A stretch of DNA of 55,899 nt from Candidatus Saccharimonadota bacterium (GCA_029260855.1 JAJDCK010000017.1:1-55899); one strand, 5' to 3'; counted from the stretch's first letter, positions 32,082-41,280 are shown. Notes: a model not told the origin generated them from the letters alone. Program-made: numbers and translations.

Positions 32082-32969
32082 TTACATATCAAGCGAAGAT
32101 AGGTCAATTTTGCATTTTAGTGCTGTCGCTACTAGCTGTCTGGTCATCATTGCTATGTCTGCCGCCCGTGGCGCAAGAGATGTTTCAGCATTCGCCCTAT
32201 GCGACGGTATAAACAACCTCGGGGTATTGACTGAGGTCTTGGTGTAGCTAGGGGTACCATCCTGAGCTCGTCTATAACGATGGGTTTGATCGTCGTCTAG
32301 ATCAATATAATCTACGCTTAGAAGCGGAACACTAGAAATTCTTGGGCCACTATTAGAAAATCTATAATCTCCAATTACCAGTTGATGTGTATGGTCCAAA
32401 TCTTTTGCAAACACCCGTATCTCCTGCTGCACTGTTTTATCCGGGTCTACTATCTCACGGACCATATCACCAACAGCACGGCTTGGCGCTGAAACACCGA
32501 GTGACGGAATAGTGGCTTTTTCTTCGTCACTTATCTCTATATTGCGTGCCTGGCAGTAAGCAATGTAGCCCATGTGCGCAATAAGTGTTGCCTGACGAGG
32601 ATCAACTTCACTTAAAGCGACTAGTTCACGTGCAATTGATTCAGATTCTAGGAGAGCGGTTTGGCTAGAGTTAGCATAAAAAATAAAGTTGTTGTTACGG
32701 CCCACTATTAGCTTAGCTCTGGTGTTATGCGGAGATAAGGGCCGCAAAAGTTCTATTGCTGCATGCATACCTTCCGGCTCGTTTTCATATCTGAAGGTGC
32801 TGAACACAGCCATAGCACTGTTATCGGGAGCTGCTAAACCCCATTGTGATTGTTGTTTCCGCGGAATAGGTTCTAGTAAGGCTGCTGCGATGCCTTCCAT
32901 TGTTCTTAATTCTATGTCTTCTGCAACCGGCCCATAAACTATAGCTGCAATGTCTATTTCACTACTCAT
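32082..32969 (-). CDS. Hypothetical protein
   Basis: Intact 295-aa ORF. Confidence 0.5.
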   Translation of the reverse strand: MSSEIDIAAIVYGPVAEDIELRTMEGIAAALLEPIPRKQQSQWGLAAPDNSAMAVFSTFRYENEPEGMHAAIELLRPLSPHNTRAKLIVGRNNNFIFYANSSQTALLESESIARELVALSEVDPRQATLIAHMGYIAYCQARNIEISDEEKATIPSLGVSAPSRAVGDMVREIVDPDKTVQQEIRVFAKDLDHTHQLVIGDYRFSNSGPRISSVPLLSVDYIDLDDDQTHRYRRAQDGTPSYTKTSVNTPRLFIPSHRANAETSLAPRAADIAMMTRQLVATALKCKIDLSSLDM

Positions 32970-33037
32970 GATAGAAGATTGTAACAGTGTTATTTTCTAT
33001 AACCATGAGCTCTAAGTGGCTTGTATGGTGCAGATGC

Positions 33038-33922
33038 CTAAACAGAAGGGCTCTCGCCAGAAAGCTCGACATTCTCCTTTATAGATATATCAATAAGTTC
33101 ACTAATAATAGCTTTTAGGTGAAGTCGCTTTGGGTCGCTGTTGTCGGGTAGCTCTTCCAATAGCCCCATGGATTCTGGGTCGCTATTAGGTTGTACAGAC
33201 GATGCCCGCTTACCAAGCATAGATTTTAAATATCTAAAGGTTAAACTATTAGGGCCGCTGCGAAACAGTAATTGCAGCACCGGCGAATCCCTTAGAACCC
33301 TTGTGTTTGGACCTAGAACTATGCTTCGCTCCTGTAAATGCAAAAAGCTATCGTCTGTCGTACATAAATAGTCACGCGTATATATACTGCTGCTCATCAT
33401 GCTGCCGACGACTTTTTTGACTGCATCACCGACGGCATGCTGCCCCAAACTACTATGGACAGGCAAAACACCTAAATCAACCGGCTCCCTACCCTTACCA
33501 ATTGCCAAAGCTACGCCGTACATATGCGTAAGCAAATCGTGCCTTAAACCATCAAGGTCATCTATGCCCAGCAACTTCTCTGCCGCGGCAGCTGCGTCCA
33601 GCGCCGTTTGGCGGTTTGCATATTGTGGCCACTCCGGTTTATGATTCCTGTCAAAAGTTTGCACAAACACTGAACTAGGCGCCCCCTCCTTCATGACAGT
33701 AATTGCTGTACCGCTATTTTCAGGTGCATCGCTTGGCCAATATTCGCTAAATGCTACCGACGCACCGGTTTGAACGTCAACAAGTGTGCTGTGCCTTACA
33801 AAATCTCCGTCAGTCCGCGCAACCAAACCGGCAATTAAGACATCTGTTACTTCCGTGTCTGCGTGTGAAGCCAGTTGCATGCAGTTCATCATGTGCTGCG
33901 GGACAAACTTTCTACTACTCAT
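33038..33922 (-). CDS. Hypothetical protein (start at internal Met MSSRKFV preferred)
   Basis: Intact ORF; shorter start avoids overlap with 33937..34506. Confidence 0.5.
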   Translation of the reverse strand: MSSRKFVPQHMMNCMQLASHADTEVTDVLIAGLVARTDGDFVRHSTLVDVQTGASVAFSEYWPSDAPENSGTAITVMKEGAPSSVFVQTFDRNHKPEWPQYANRQTALDAAAAAEKLLGIDDLDGLRHDLLTHMYGVALAIGKGREPVDLGVLPVHSSLGQHAVGDAVKKVVGSMMSSSIYTRDYLCTTDDSFLHLQERSIVLGPNTRVLRDSPVLQLLFRSGPNSLTFRYLKSMLGKRASSVQPNSDPESMGLLEELPDNSDPKRLHLKAIISELIDISIKENVELSGESPSV

Positions 33923-33936
33923 ATCAATAAGCACCC

Positions 33937-34506
33937 TTACTCGGCTGGTCGCCGCCCGCCAGAGTTTAAGCATTCACCTAAGGTCTTATACGTCTTGTAG
34001 TTTATGATGCGGTGGTATTTTGTGGCCCCAGGAGTATAGCAGATCTTATCGCTTCGGCTTTTCTTAACTACTTCGCGCCTGAAATCTAGGATACCGTGTG
34101 GGTTTGCGCTAAAAGATGGGTTATCTGCCGAGTTCTCGGGATTGGTTTGCGCAACCGGTGGTTGAGGTGCCGGCACCTTATTTCCCGTCTCTACATTTGG
34201 GGTAGGCGCTATTTGGTTATATTCGACAGCCTCTTCTTCTTTTAACTCGTTAGCGGTTTTTTGTTCTTCAGATGTGTCAACCCGATTTTCACGGTCACTG
34301 CGCGCCCGCTTAATGCTAGCTGGCTCAAACGAACTAGAGATAATAGTGGATATCAAAATCAAACCAAGTGAATAGCTAGCTATCCGCCATCGCGTAGCGT
34401 GGCTGCCCAAAAATTTAAAAAGCGAAGGACGAAGCCACCCAAGAACACAAGATAGCAGGGAAACCACGAACATGAACATTGCTAGCGCATACAAGAACCC
34501 ATTCAC
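33937..34506 (-). CDS. Membrane protein with extended linker
   Basis: Two N-terminal TMs, Pro/Asn/Glu-rich linker, C-terminal Cys-containing segment. Confidence 0.5.
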   Translation of the reverse strand: MNGFLYALAMFMFVVSLLSCVLGWLRPSLFKFLGSHATRWRIASYSLGLILISTIISSSFEPASIKRARSDRENRVDTSEEQKTANELKEEEAVEYNQIAPTPNVETGNKVPAPQPPVAQTNPENSADNPSFSANPHGILDFRREVVKKSRSDKICYTPGATKYHRIINYKTYKTLGECLNSGGRRPAE

Positions 34507-34620
34507 GCACTACACTCTATCATGTTTTTGATATTTGTGAATGGTAGCGAGCAGGATTACCGCCTGAATTAACAATAAATTATCGAGATATATGTTTTCT
34601 ACTAATTTTCTATTATACTA

Positions 34621-35742
34621 ATGTTAATGAGTGGTCATTCAACAAAAATAACCAAACGACAAAAGCAAGTTCTAGACTTTATTAATACATACGAACTAAA
34701 ACATGGGTATTCACCGGCTCTTGCTGAAATCGCCAAAAACCTAGACTTGGCCTCTGTCTCAACGGTGCACTTTCATATAAAGCGGCTTCGCAGCACTGGT
34801 TTATTGCCGAGCACTACAGAAAAGCCGATTGACCCTCCGATTAAAAACTCAGTGACTAAACTAACCCGGCGTCCATATAAAAAACTGCCAGTCAATAAAA
34901 TAATCTTGGGCGATGTTGTTGATGAGCTATCGAAACTTCCGAGTGAAAGTTGCGATATGATAATTATTGACCCACCGTACAACATCGGCAAAAACTTCGG
35001 CAACAACCAGGACAACCGAGAGCTACAAGCCTACGTAACTTGGTCTAAAGAATGGATAGCGGAATGTGTCCGTATTCTTAAGCCGAGCGGCACCATGTTT
35101 ATCTATGGCTTCAGTGAGATATTGGCATATCTTTCAGTGGAGATACCCATAAATAAACGCTGGCTTATATGGCATTATACTAATAAGAACGTGGCTTCGC
35201 TCAACTTTTGGCAGCGCAGCCACGAATCTATAATCTGCGCCTGGAAGGACCGCCCGACGTTTAATCGCGATGCGGTGCGCGAACCTTACACCGAAGGCTT
35301 TTTAAAGGGTGCCGCTGGCAAAAAACGTAAGGGCACGATCGGCCGATTCAGCAAGAACGGGCTTGAAACAATCTATAACGCACACGTAGGCGGCGCCCTG
35401 CCCCGTGACGTCATCAAAGTCCCGGCCCTTGCTGGCGGAGCTGGTATGGTCGAAAGGTGGTTCTTGTGTAAAACATGTCACGATATTTTTGAACCGCTTC
35501 AATTAAAAAATCACCTGGGGCACAGCATAGAAAAACACCCGACCCAAAAACCGCTTGAACTTTCGCGCCGTTTAGTTAAATCCGCCATGCCTAGCGGTCG
35601 CGGAACCGTGCTGGTTCCCTTTTCTGGCACAGGCAGCGAGTGTGTGGCGGCCAAAGAACTGGGTCAAAACTATATCGGCATTGAGCTAAACCCTGACTAT
35701 ATGCGTTTGTCAGAAAAGTTTATCGCCAGTGTTAAGCGCTAA
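34621..35742 (+). CDS. Beta-class DNA methyltransferase with N-terminal LexA-like HTH and internal Cys2His2-like insert
   Basis: ITKRQKQVLDFINTYELKHGYSPALAEIAKNLDL (LexA-type HTH); IIIDPPYNIGK motif IV before FSGTGSECVAA motif I; CKTCHDIFEPLQLKNHLGH. Confidence 0.85.
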   Translation: MLMSGHSTKITKRQKQVLDFINTYELKHGYSPALAEIAKNLDLASVSTVHFHIKRLRSTGLLPSTTEKPIDPPIKNSVTKLTRRPYKKLPVNKIILGDVVDELSKLPSESCDMIIIDPPYNIGKNFGNNQDNRELQAYVTWSKEWIAECVRILKPSGTMFIYGFSEILAYLSVEIPINKRWLIWHYTNKNVASLNFWQRSHESIICAWKDRPTFNRDAVREPYTEGFLKGAAGKKRKGTIGRFSKNGLETIYNAHVGGALPRDVIKVPALAGGAGMVERWFLCKTCHDIFEPLQLKNHLGHSIEKHPTQKPLELSRRLVKSAMPSGRGTVLVPFSGTGSECVAAKELGQNYIGIELNPDYMRLSEKFIASVKR

Positions 35743-36437
35743 ACAATCTTTGCGCCGATATCTAGAGCGTGTTTATCAGCCTCAAAACGGGCGGGAGTAA
35801 ATACTACAAAGCCGTTTGGAAATCTCTTAAGTTCACTATTCTCTATAAACCGTAAATATGGCGCTTTAAACTCGCCGGTTTTCTTGCGTGGATTTACAAA
35901 ATAATCTTCAGAAGGGACGTCATAGGCGATATCTATAAACTGACCGGTAATGGTTTTGTTAGGTTCTTTAGCTTTACGCACTTCACGGCTGAACGATTTT
36001 TTCTTGACCTGATAATTCAGCACAGCATTTTTATAGCTTACCTGAAAGTCCGCGCCTTTATGATCTAGCTCCTCACTCATAGCAACAGTGCCGTCCCCAA
36101 AAACTGATTCAGCCACATAGCCAGCATGGATCTGCGTTACTATACTTGCCCATGTACGATAGATTCGTGCCGGCAATCCACGGTAAAAGCAATCTTCGCA
36201 CATGGTAATTTTCTGGCGAAAAGCCTCTATTGGTGTCTTATGTGTGACAAGATACTCGTTATAAAAATCATCATAGCCAATGAAGCGTTTCTCGTCCCAG
36301 TAAATCTTGTACATAAGCACAATTGCCTGAATGTCTTTGGGCAGGTCCATCTCAACGAGCTTAATTGGCCGGTAAGTATCGCGGTACACCTTAAGATCTA
36401 ACGAGCTCAAAAACTTCTCAAATTCTTGCAGATACAT
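35739..36437 (-). CDS. Putative type II restriction endonuclease (PD-(D/E)XK; TaqI-like?)
   Basis: 'HKGADFQVSYKNAVLNYQVKKKSF' D...QVKKK pattern; convergent 4-nt overlap with the methyltransferase. Confidence 0.65.
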   Translation of the reverse strand: MYLQEFEKFLSSLDLKVYRDTYRPIKLVEMDLPKDIQAIVLMYKIYWDEKRFIGYDDFYNEYLVTHKTPIEAFRQKITMCEDCFYRGLPARIYRTWASIVTQIHAGYVAESVFGDGTVAMSEELDHKGADFQVSYKNAVLNYQVKKKSFSREVRKAKEPNKTITGQFIDIAYDVPSEDYFVNPRKKTGEFKAPYLRFIENSELKRFPNGFVVFTPARFEADKHALDIGAKIV

Positions 36438-36492
36438 TTTACATAACTATACCACACGCTCTACTTCACAAGTTTCAAAGATTAATACTTTT

Positions 36493-36508
36493 TCGTGCAA
36501 TTGCACGA
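36493..36508. promoter_or_regulatory. 16-nt perfect palindrome TCGTGCAATTGCACGA upstream of the restriction gene
   Basis: Direct sequence symmetry; about 55 nt upstream of the start at 36437. Confidence 0.5.
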
Positions 36509-36564
36509 TTCAGTATGTAGGCAGGCACCATGACGAGTTAAGGGATCGGCTGGTTGGGTTGTTG

Positions 36565-38388
36565 CTATTTCTGGCGTTTGCGTTTATTAGGGTCTAGCTC
36601 GCGCTTGCGAATACGCAACGATTTGGGAGTTACTTCTAGCAGCTCGTCCTTTTCTATAAAATCAATGCACTGCTCTAGGCTAAAAATAGTTGGTGGAGTA
36701 AGCTGCACGACCCCGTCTGATGAAGAGCTACGCATGTTTGTCAGGTGTTTGGCCTTACATACGTTTATTTCCATATCGTCTTGGCGGCTATTAAGACCGA
36801 TTATTTGGCCGGCGTAGACATTTTCGGCCGGGCCAACAAAACAAATACCTCGAGCCTCTACGTTTTGGAGAGAATATGGTGTAGTAACACCAGTTTCATA
36901 AGCAATCAAAGTACCGTTTCGTAGTTGTTGTAGTGAAGCGCCGAGAGGCTGGTAGCCAACATTTAGGCTATTCATAATCACAGTACCTTTAGTGTTGGTC
37001 ATTAGAATATTACGTATGCCAAGCATGGCACGCGTCGGTAGCTCATAAACTAGTTTTGTAACACCCTTGGGGCTTGCAAATTGCTCTTTTAAGGTAGCGC
37101 GCCGTGCGCCAAGCTCCATCTGTATGGTGCCGACATGCTCGGCCGGAATCTCAATAATAAGCTCCTCCAACGGCTCTTCTGTAACTCCGTTGTGCTCGCG
37201 AGTAACCACCTGTGGTCGACCAACCTCAAATTCGTAACCCTCACGACGCATAGTTTCTATCAATACGCTGAGATGCAACTCGCCGCGGCCACTAACCACA
37301 AAACCTATGCCATCTTCTTCCACACGTAGACCGACGTTAGTTTCAAGTTCTTTATTAAGCCGCTCACCGATTTGTCGCGATGTAGTAAACTCACCCTCTT
37401 TTCCCTTGAAGGGCGATGTATTTGGCCCCAGGTAAATCTTTAGCGTTGGCGCTTCAATCTCAATAACCGGCAGCGCTTCCGGATTGTCATTATCGGCAAT
37501 GGTTTCGCCAATTTGCGCATCGCTTATTCCTGTTAGCTGTACAATGTCACCCGCTACGCCTTCTGAAACCTCAAACTTACTCACTCCGTGACTCATAAAA
37601 ACCAGCTCGACTTTGCCCTTAATAAATGAACCGTTTTTCTTACAAAGCGTTACTAGGTCGCCCGATTTAACATGGCCGCGCTTAATCCTGCCGATTGCAT
37701 ATTTACCCTTGAATGTATCCCAAGCCAGGGCCGTCACCAGCATTTGGAAGGGCTTATCAAGCTCTACTTTCGGTGAAGGAACGTGGCCGATAATGGCATC
37801 AAATATTACATCTAAGTTTCCGTTTGATTCGCTATTTTCTGGCGGAGTTTCCCATGACTTGCCAGCCCTGCCAACCGCATAATAAATCGGATAATGAAGC
37901 TGGTCCTCGTGAACTGCAAGCTCCAAAAACAGATCTGCTAGCTCATCTTCAACTTCCTGGATGCGCATACCCGGCTTGTCAATTTTGTTAATGACAATAA
38001 TTGGTTTTAGGCCCGCAGCCAAAGCTTTAGTAAGCACAAACTTAGTTTGCGGCATGGGGCCTTCCTGAGCATCAACTATAAGTAAGCAACCATCCGCCAT
38101 GTTAAGCGTACGCTCCACTTCGCCACTAAAATCAGCGTGGCCCGGCGTATCGATTATATTAATACGATAATCACCGTGTTGAACGGCTGTAACCTTAGCT
38201 GTAATAGTAATGCCGCGCTCCCGCTCTTGGTCGCCACTGTCCATGATTAGCTCTTGGCTCATTTCTGCCTGATTATCACGAAAGGTTTGAGATTGCTTTA
38301 ACAGCCCATCAACAAGCGTGGTCTTGCCGTGGTCAACGTGAGCTATGATCGCGATGTTTCTTATCTTTGACGGGTCTTGTTTGGACAT
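36565..38388 (-). CDS. typA: Translational GTPase TypA/BipA
   Basis: NIAIIAHVDHGKTTLVDGLL, DTPGHADF, NKID and a full-length BipA pattern. Confidence 0.96.
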   Translation of the reverse strand: MSKQDPSKIRNIAIIAHVDHGKTTLVDGLLKQSQTFRDNQAEMSQELIMDSGDQERERGITITAKVTAVQHGDYRINIIDTPGHADFSGEVERTLNMADGCLLIVDAQEGPMPQTKFVLTKALAAGLKPIIVINKIDKPGMRIQEVEDELADLFLELAVHEDQLHYPIYYAVGRAGKSWETPPENSESNGNLDVIFDAIIGHVPSPKVELDKPFQMLVTALAWDTFKGKYAIGRIKRGHVKSGDLVTLCKKNGSFIKGKVELVFMSHGVSKFEVSEGVAGDIVQLTGISDAQIGETIADNDNPEALPVIEIEAPTLKIYLGPNTSPFKGKEGEFTTSRQIGERLNKELETNVGLRVEEDGIGFVVSGRGELHLSVLIETMRREGYEFEVGRPQVVTREHNGVTEEPLEELIIEIPAEHVGTIQMELGARRATLKEQFASPKGVTKLVYELPTRAMLGIRNILMTNTKGTVIMNSLNVGYQPLGASLQQLRNGTLIAYETGVTTPYSLQNVEARGICFVGPAENVYAGQIIGLNSRQDDMEINVCKAKHLTNMRSSSSDGVVQLTPPTIFSLEQCIDFIEKDELLEVTPKSLRIRKRELDPNKRKRQK

Positions 38389-38549
38389 TATGTATTACTC
38401 CTTGCATGGATTGGGAAGAGCAGCCCGACAAAATGTATTCCATTTTGACGGCGCGATGAGAAACCCGCTTGCGGGTGTCTCATGTTCTCAACGTGAGCTA
38501 TGATCTCAATATTACGAATCTTGGTAGGGTCTTGAATTGTGCTTGCCAT
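38388..38549 (-). pseudogene. 53-aa ORF whose N-terminus duplicates the TypA N-terminus
   Basis: MASTIQDPTKIRNIEIIAHVEN... vs TypA MSKQDPSKIRNIAIIAHVDH; stop TAA overlaps the typA ATG (TAATG). Confidence 0.7.
38456..38483. repeat. Strong palindrome ATGAGAaACCCGC-TT-GCGGGTgTCTCAT within the typA leader ORF
   Basis: Direct sequence symmetry. Confidence 0.6.
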
Positions 38550-38625
38550 AAAATAAAAGCGCCTTTACTGCGCTTGTCTTAATTTACATTATAACATAAG
38601 CAAAACTTATGTACAAATTATAAAC

Positions 38626-38657
38626 AAAAAACGCGCCGATTACTCAGCGCGTTTTTT
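38626..38657. terminator. Bidirectional intrinsic terminator
   Basis: AAAAAACGCGC-N10-GCGCGTTTTTT downstream of the RRM gene. Confidence 0.85.
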
Positions 38658-38680
38658 AAGTAGTTACAAACTAAGCCAGT

Positions 38681-38998
38681 TTAGTAACGTCGGTCACGGC
38701 CACCACCGCCACCATTACCACCGCCGTAGCCACCGCCCGCAGGACGGTCAGTCTTTGGCCGAGCTTCGCTAACGATGATGTTGCGCCCGCCAAGGTCAGC
38801 GTTGTTCAGCTCTTTTACAGCCTTTTGCGCTTCTTCCTCGGTTGACATTTCTACGAAACCAAAGCCTCGTGAGCGGTTGGTGTCGCGGTCAACAACGACA
38901 TTAGCCGTTACGACTGTACCCGCTGAGCTGAAAAAATCTTTCAGTTGGTCGTCTGTCACATCCCATGGGAGTGAGCCGATAAATAGTTTAGTTGCCAT
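38681..38998 (-). CDS. RRM-domain RNA-binding protein with Gly-rich tail
   Basis: KLFIGSLPWDVTDDQL (RNP2), RGFGFVEM (RNP1), C-terminal GGGYGGGNGGGGG. Confidence 0.93.
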   Translation of the reverse strand: MATKLFIGSLPWDVTDDQLKDFFSSAGTVVTANVVVDRDTNRSRGFGFVEMSTEEEAQKAVKELNNADLGGRNIIVSEARPKTDRPAGGGYGGGNGGGGGRDRRY

Positions 38999-39179
38999 TT
39001 AGAACTCCTTCTTACTGTCCGGAGGTAATCTGGCAACCCAGTTAGCTGCTCCTCGGTGAACACTTTTATTAACTTACCTAGACTCGAAAACGAAACGTTA
39101 CTTACTCAGCAGCTTATCTAGTGCGGACATAATAGCATAATAATTTCCAAATTGAAAGAAAATCGCGTTATTTACGACC

Positions 39180-39425
39180 TCAGGTACGAATCTTTGTCAT
39201 AATCCGAAGATTAGACAGATAATCTTTGGGGTTAACCTTTGGGTGGCCCTTAAGATACGCCATGTGTTTCTCGATAAAAGGCGCCTGATGGTCGGGGTAT
39301 AGTTCTTCGTCTGTGTAGCCCGGTTCAGTCTTAAACGACCGATCAGACAACATATCAGTCAACACATCGCGCACCTCTAACTCAGTCATGAACGCAGCGA
39401 CAGCAGTCTTGCTTTTTGACGACAC
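39180..39425 (-). CDS. Hypothetical small protein (GTG start)
   Basis: Intact ORF immediately downstream of the 18-aa microORF. Confidence 0.45.
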   Translation of the reverse strand: MSSKSKTAVAAFMTELEVRDVLTDMLSDRSFKTEPGYTDEELYPDHQAPFIEKHMAYLKGHPKVNPKDYLSNLRIMTKIRT

Positions 39426-39427
39426 TA

Positions 39428-39484
39428 CTATTCCTTGGCCTTTTTGGGCTTTTTGATTTCTTTTCTTCCTCTATCCTTGGACAT
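39428..39484 (-). CDS. 18-aa microprotein MSKDRGRKEIKKPKKAKE
   Basis: Strong SD (AGGAGGATGCC) before ATG; stop adjacent to the next gene. Confidence 0.5.
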   Translation of the reverse strand: MSKDRGRKEIKKPKKAKE

Positions 39485-39537
39485 GGCATCCTCCTGCATC
39501 TGTAGTATGTACACAATTATACACCTTAAGCCTGCAT

Positions 39538-40761
39538 TTATCTAGGGACGAACGTCAGCGCTTGACCAGCACGACCAGCACGACCAGCACGACCGATACG
39601 GTGCGTGTAGTCCTGATAGGTCTTTGGAATTGAATAGTTGATTACGTGAGTAATATCTATGACGTCAATTCCACGAGCCGCCACATCCGTAGCAACCAAA
39701 ATGTTTATCTGATTCATCTTGAAGCTCTTCAAGGCTCGTTGGCGCTGGCCCTGAGTCTTGCCTCCATGGATCGCATCTGCCGAAAAGCCACGGGCTATCA
39801 GCTCCCTGCTGAGGCGTTCGGCCCCGCGTTGTGTTTCTTCAAACACTATGCTTTTTTGGGCTACATCGCTGATCAGAATGTCGTGAAGCTTATCAATTTT
39901 ATCCGTGGTAGAGGTGTAGTGAACTACATCTTGGTTAACATTCTCGCTCGTATCGCTAGTCTTGGTTGATACCAGCATGGGTTCGTTGGAGAATGTCTCA
40001 ATCAACTGACTAATCTTTGGTTCGAGTGTCGCAGAGAAAAAGAATGACTGTCTAGGTGTAGCCAGCTTGCCCAAGATAATTCGAATGTCGTCAATAAAAC
40101 CCATATCCAACATCCGGTCAACTTCGTCTAGTACAACAGTATCAAATGTATCCAGACGTAGAGTATTGCGCTCCATGTGGTCCTTGATTCGCCCAGGCGT
40201 ACCGATAACTATGTTGGGGTTAGAGCGCAAGTCCCGGAGTTGCGGCCCCATAGATGTGCCACCGATCAGTAAAGTTCCAAATAAGCCGCTTCCCTTACCA
40301 ATTGAACGGCATTCGTCTTCAATCTGCTGAGCAAGTTCACGCGTAGGAGCAACGATCAACGCACGGCTACGCGGGCTGCTCATAAGCTTGTGTAGCACGG
40401 GTATCAAGAAGGCTGCTGTTTTGCCGGTTCCGGTGTTGGCTATACCGATAATGTCCTTGCCGAGCAGGCCGACAGGGATCGTCTGATCTTGGATGGGCGA
40501 CGGCGTGACGTAACCCTTACTTGTCAGGTTGCTTTTAATAACATCGTGGGCTTGAAAGTCACTGAATTTGTGCTGGGCAATATACTCAGGGTTTTCAGTG
40601 GCTGTAGCTTTACGAATAAATTTTTGCGGGTCAATGTATTGACCATGCGCAACACCACCGCCTCGTCTACCGCCAGACCGCTTAGGCCCGAAAGACTGGT
40701 AAGATGCGCGGGCACCACGTTTAGTAAAAGAACGCGTACGCGTATTAGAGTTATAAGACAT
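39538..40761 (-). CDS. DEAD-box RNA helicase
   Basis: GIANTGTGKTAAF, APTRELAQQ, VLDEVDRML, FSATL, HRIGRAGRAGRAG. Confidence 0.95.
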   Translation of the reverse strand: MSYNSNTRTRSFTKRGARASYQSFGPKRSGGRRGGGVAHGQYIDPQKFIRKATATENPEYIAQHKFSDFQAHDVIKSNLTSKGYVTPSPIQDQTIPVGLLGKDIIGIANTGTGKTAAFLIPVLHKLMSSPRSRALIVAPTRELAQQIEDECRSIGKGSGLFGTLLIGGTSMGPQLRDLRSNPNIVIGTPGRIKDHMERNTLRLDTFDTVVLDEVDRMLDMGFIDDIRIILGKLATPRQSFFFSATLEPKISQLIETFSNEPMLVSTKTSDTSENVNQDVVHYTSTTDKIDKLHDILISDVAQKSIVFEETQRGAERLSRELIARGFSADAIHGGKTQGQRQRALKSFKMNQINILVATDVAARGIDVIDITHVINYSIPKTYQDYTHRIGRAGRAGRAGQALTFVPR

Positions 40762-40765
40762 AAAA

Positions 40766-40849
40766 AATGAATCCTTGTTGTTTAGTTAATTACTCTGTTT
40801 GCTGCGAATGAAATCAGAGTAACTTAGACTAACTAAACTCGGATTCATT
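40766..40849 (-). promoter_or_regulatory. Large three-tier hairpin directly before the DEAD-box helicase start codon
   Basis: AATGAATCC/GGATTCATT, GTTTAGTTA/TAACTAAAC, TACTCTG/CAGAGTA nested in order. Confidence 0.7.
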
Positions 40850-40884
40850 AATAACAATCTGCTTATACTAACACTAACTGTTTC

Positions 40885-41280
40885 TCAAGTCAAGATGTCC
40901 TGCGACCGTTTATACATTGTCGCTGCGACATTTTGATCAACGCCGTACAGCCCCGCTTTTTCAGCTCTCATAGCTACTAACCCGCCTAATGCCAGCCACG
41001 CAGCTCGTGCATCTTCGCTAGAAAGTTCTAGTGGGGTATCTAAACCTAAACCCTCAATGCGGGTCTGAAATTCACGCACTTGGCTCAGCGCTATGAACGC
41101 TTGCCATATGCGAACAGCCTTATCAGGGACTAGTTGGCGCCAATAAGAGTCTTCTTCGCTAAACTTCGGTACGGGCATCTCTGCTAACAGCGCCCCGGTC
41201 AAGAGCAGTGTTTGCTGAGAGCCAACGCGTAAACAGTGGAGTTCTTTGGCGTTCAGTACGGACAGTGATTCTTCAGGCAT
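40885..41280 (-). CDS. Hypothetical protein
   Basis: Intact 131-aa ORF. Confidence 0.45.
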   Translation of the reverse strand: MPEESLSVLNAKELHCLRVGSQQTLLLTGALLAEMPVPKFSEEDSYWRQLVPDKAVRIWQAFIALSQVREFQTRIEGLGLDTPLELSSEDARAAWLALGGLVAMRAEKAGLYGVDQNVAATMYKRSQDILT

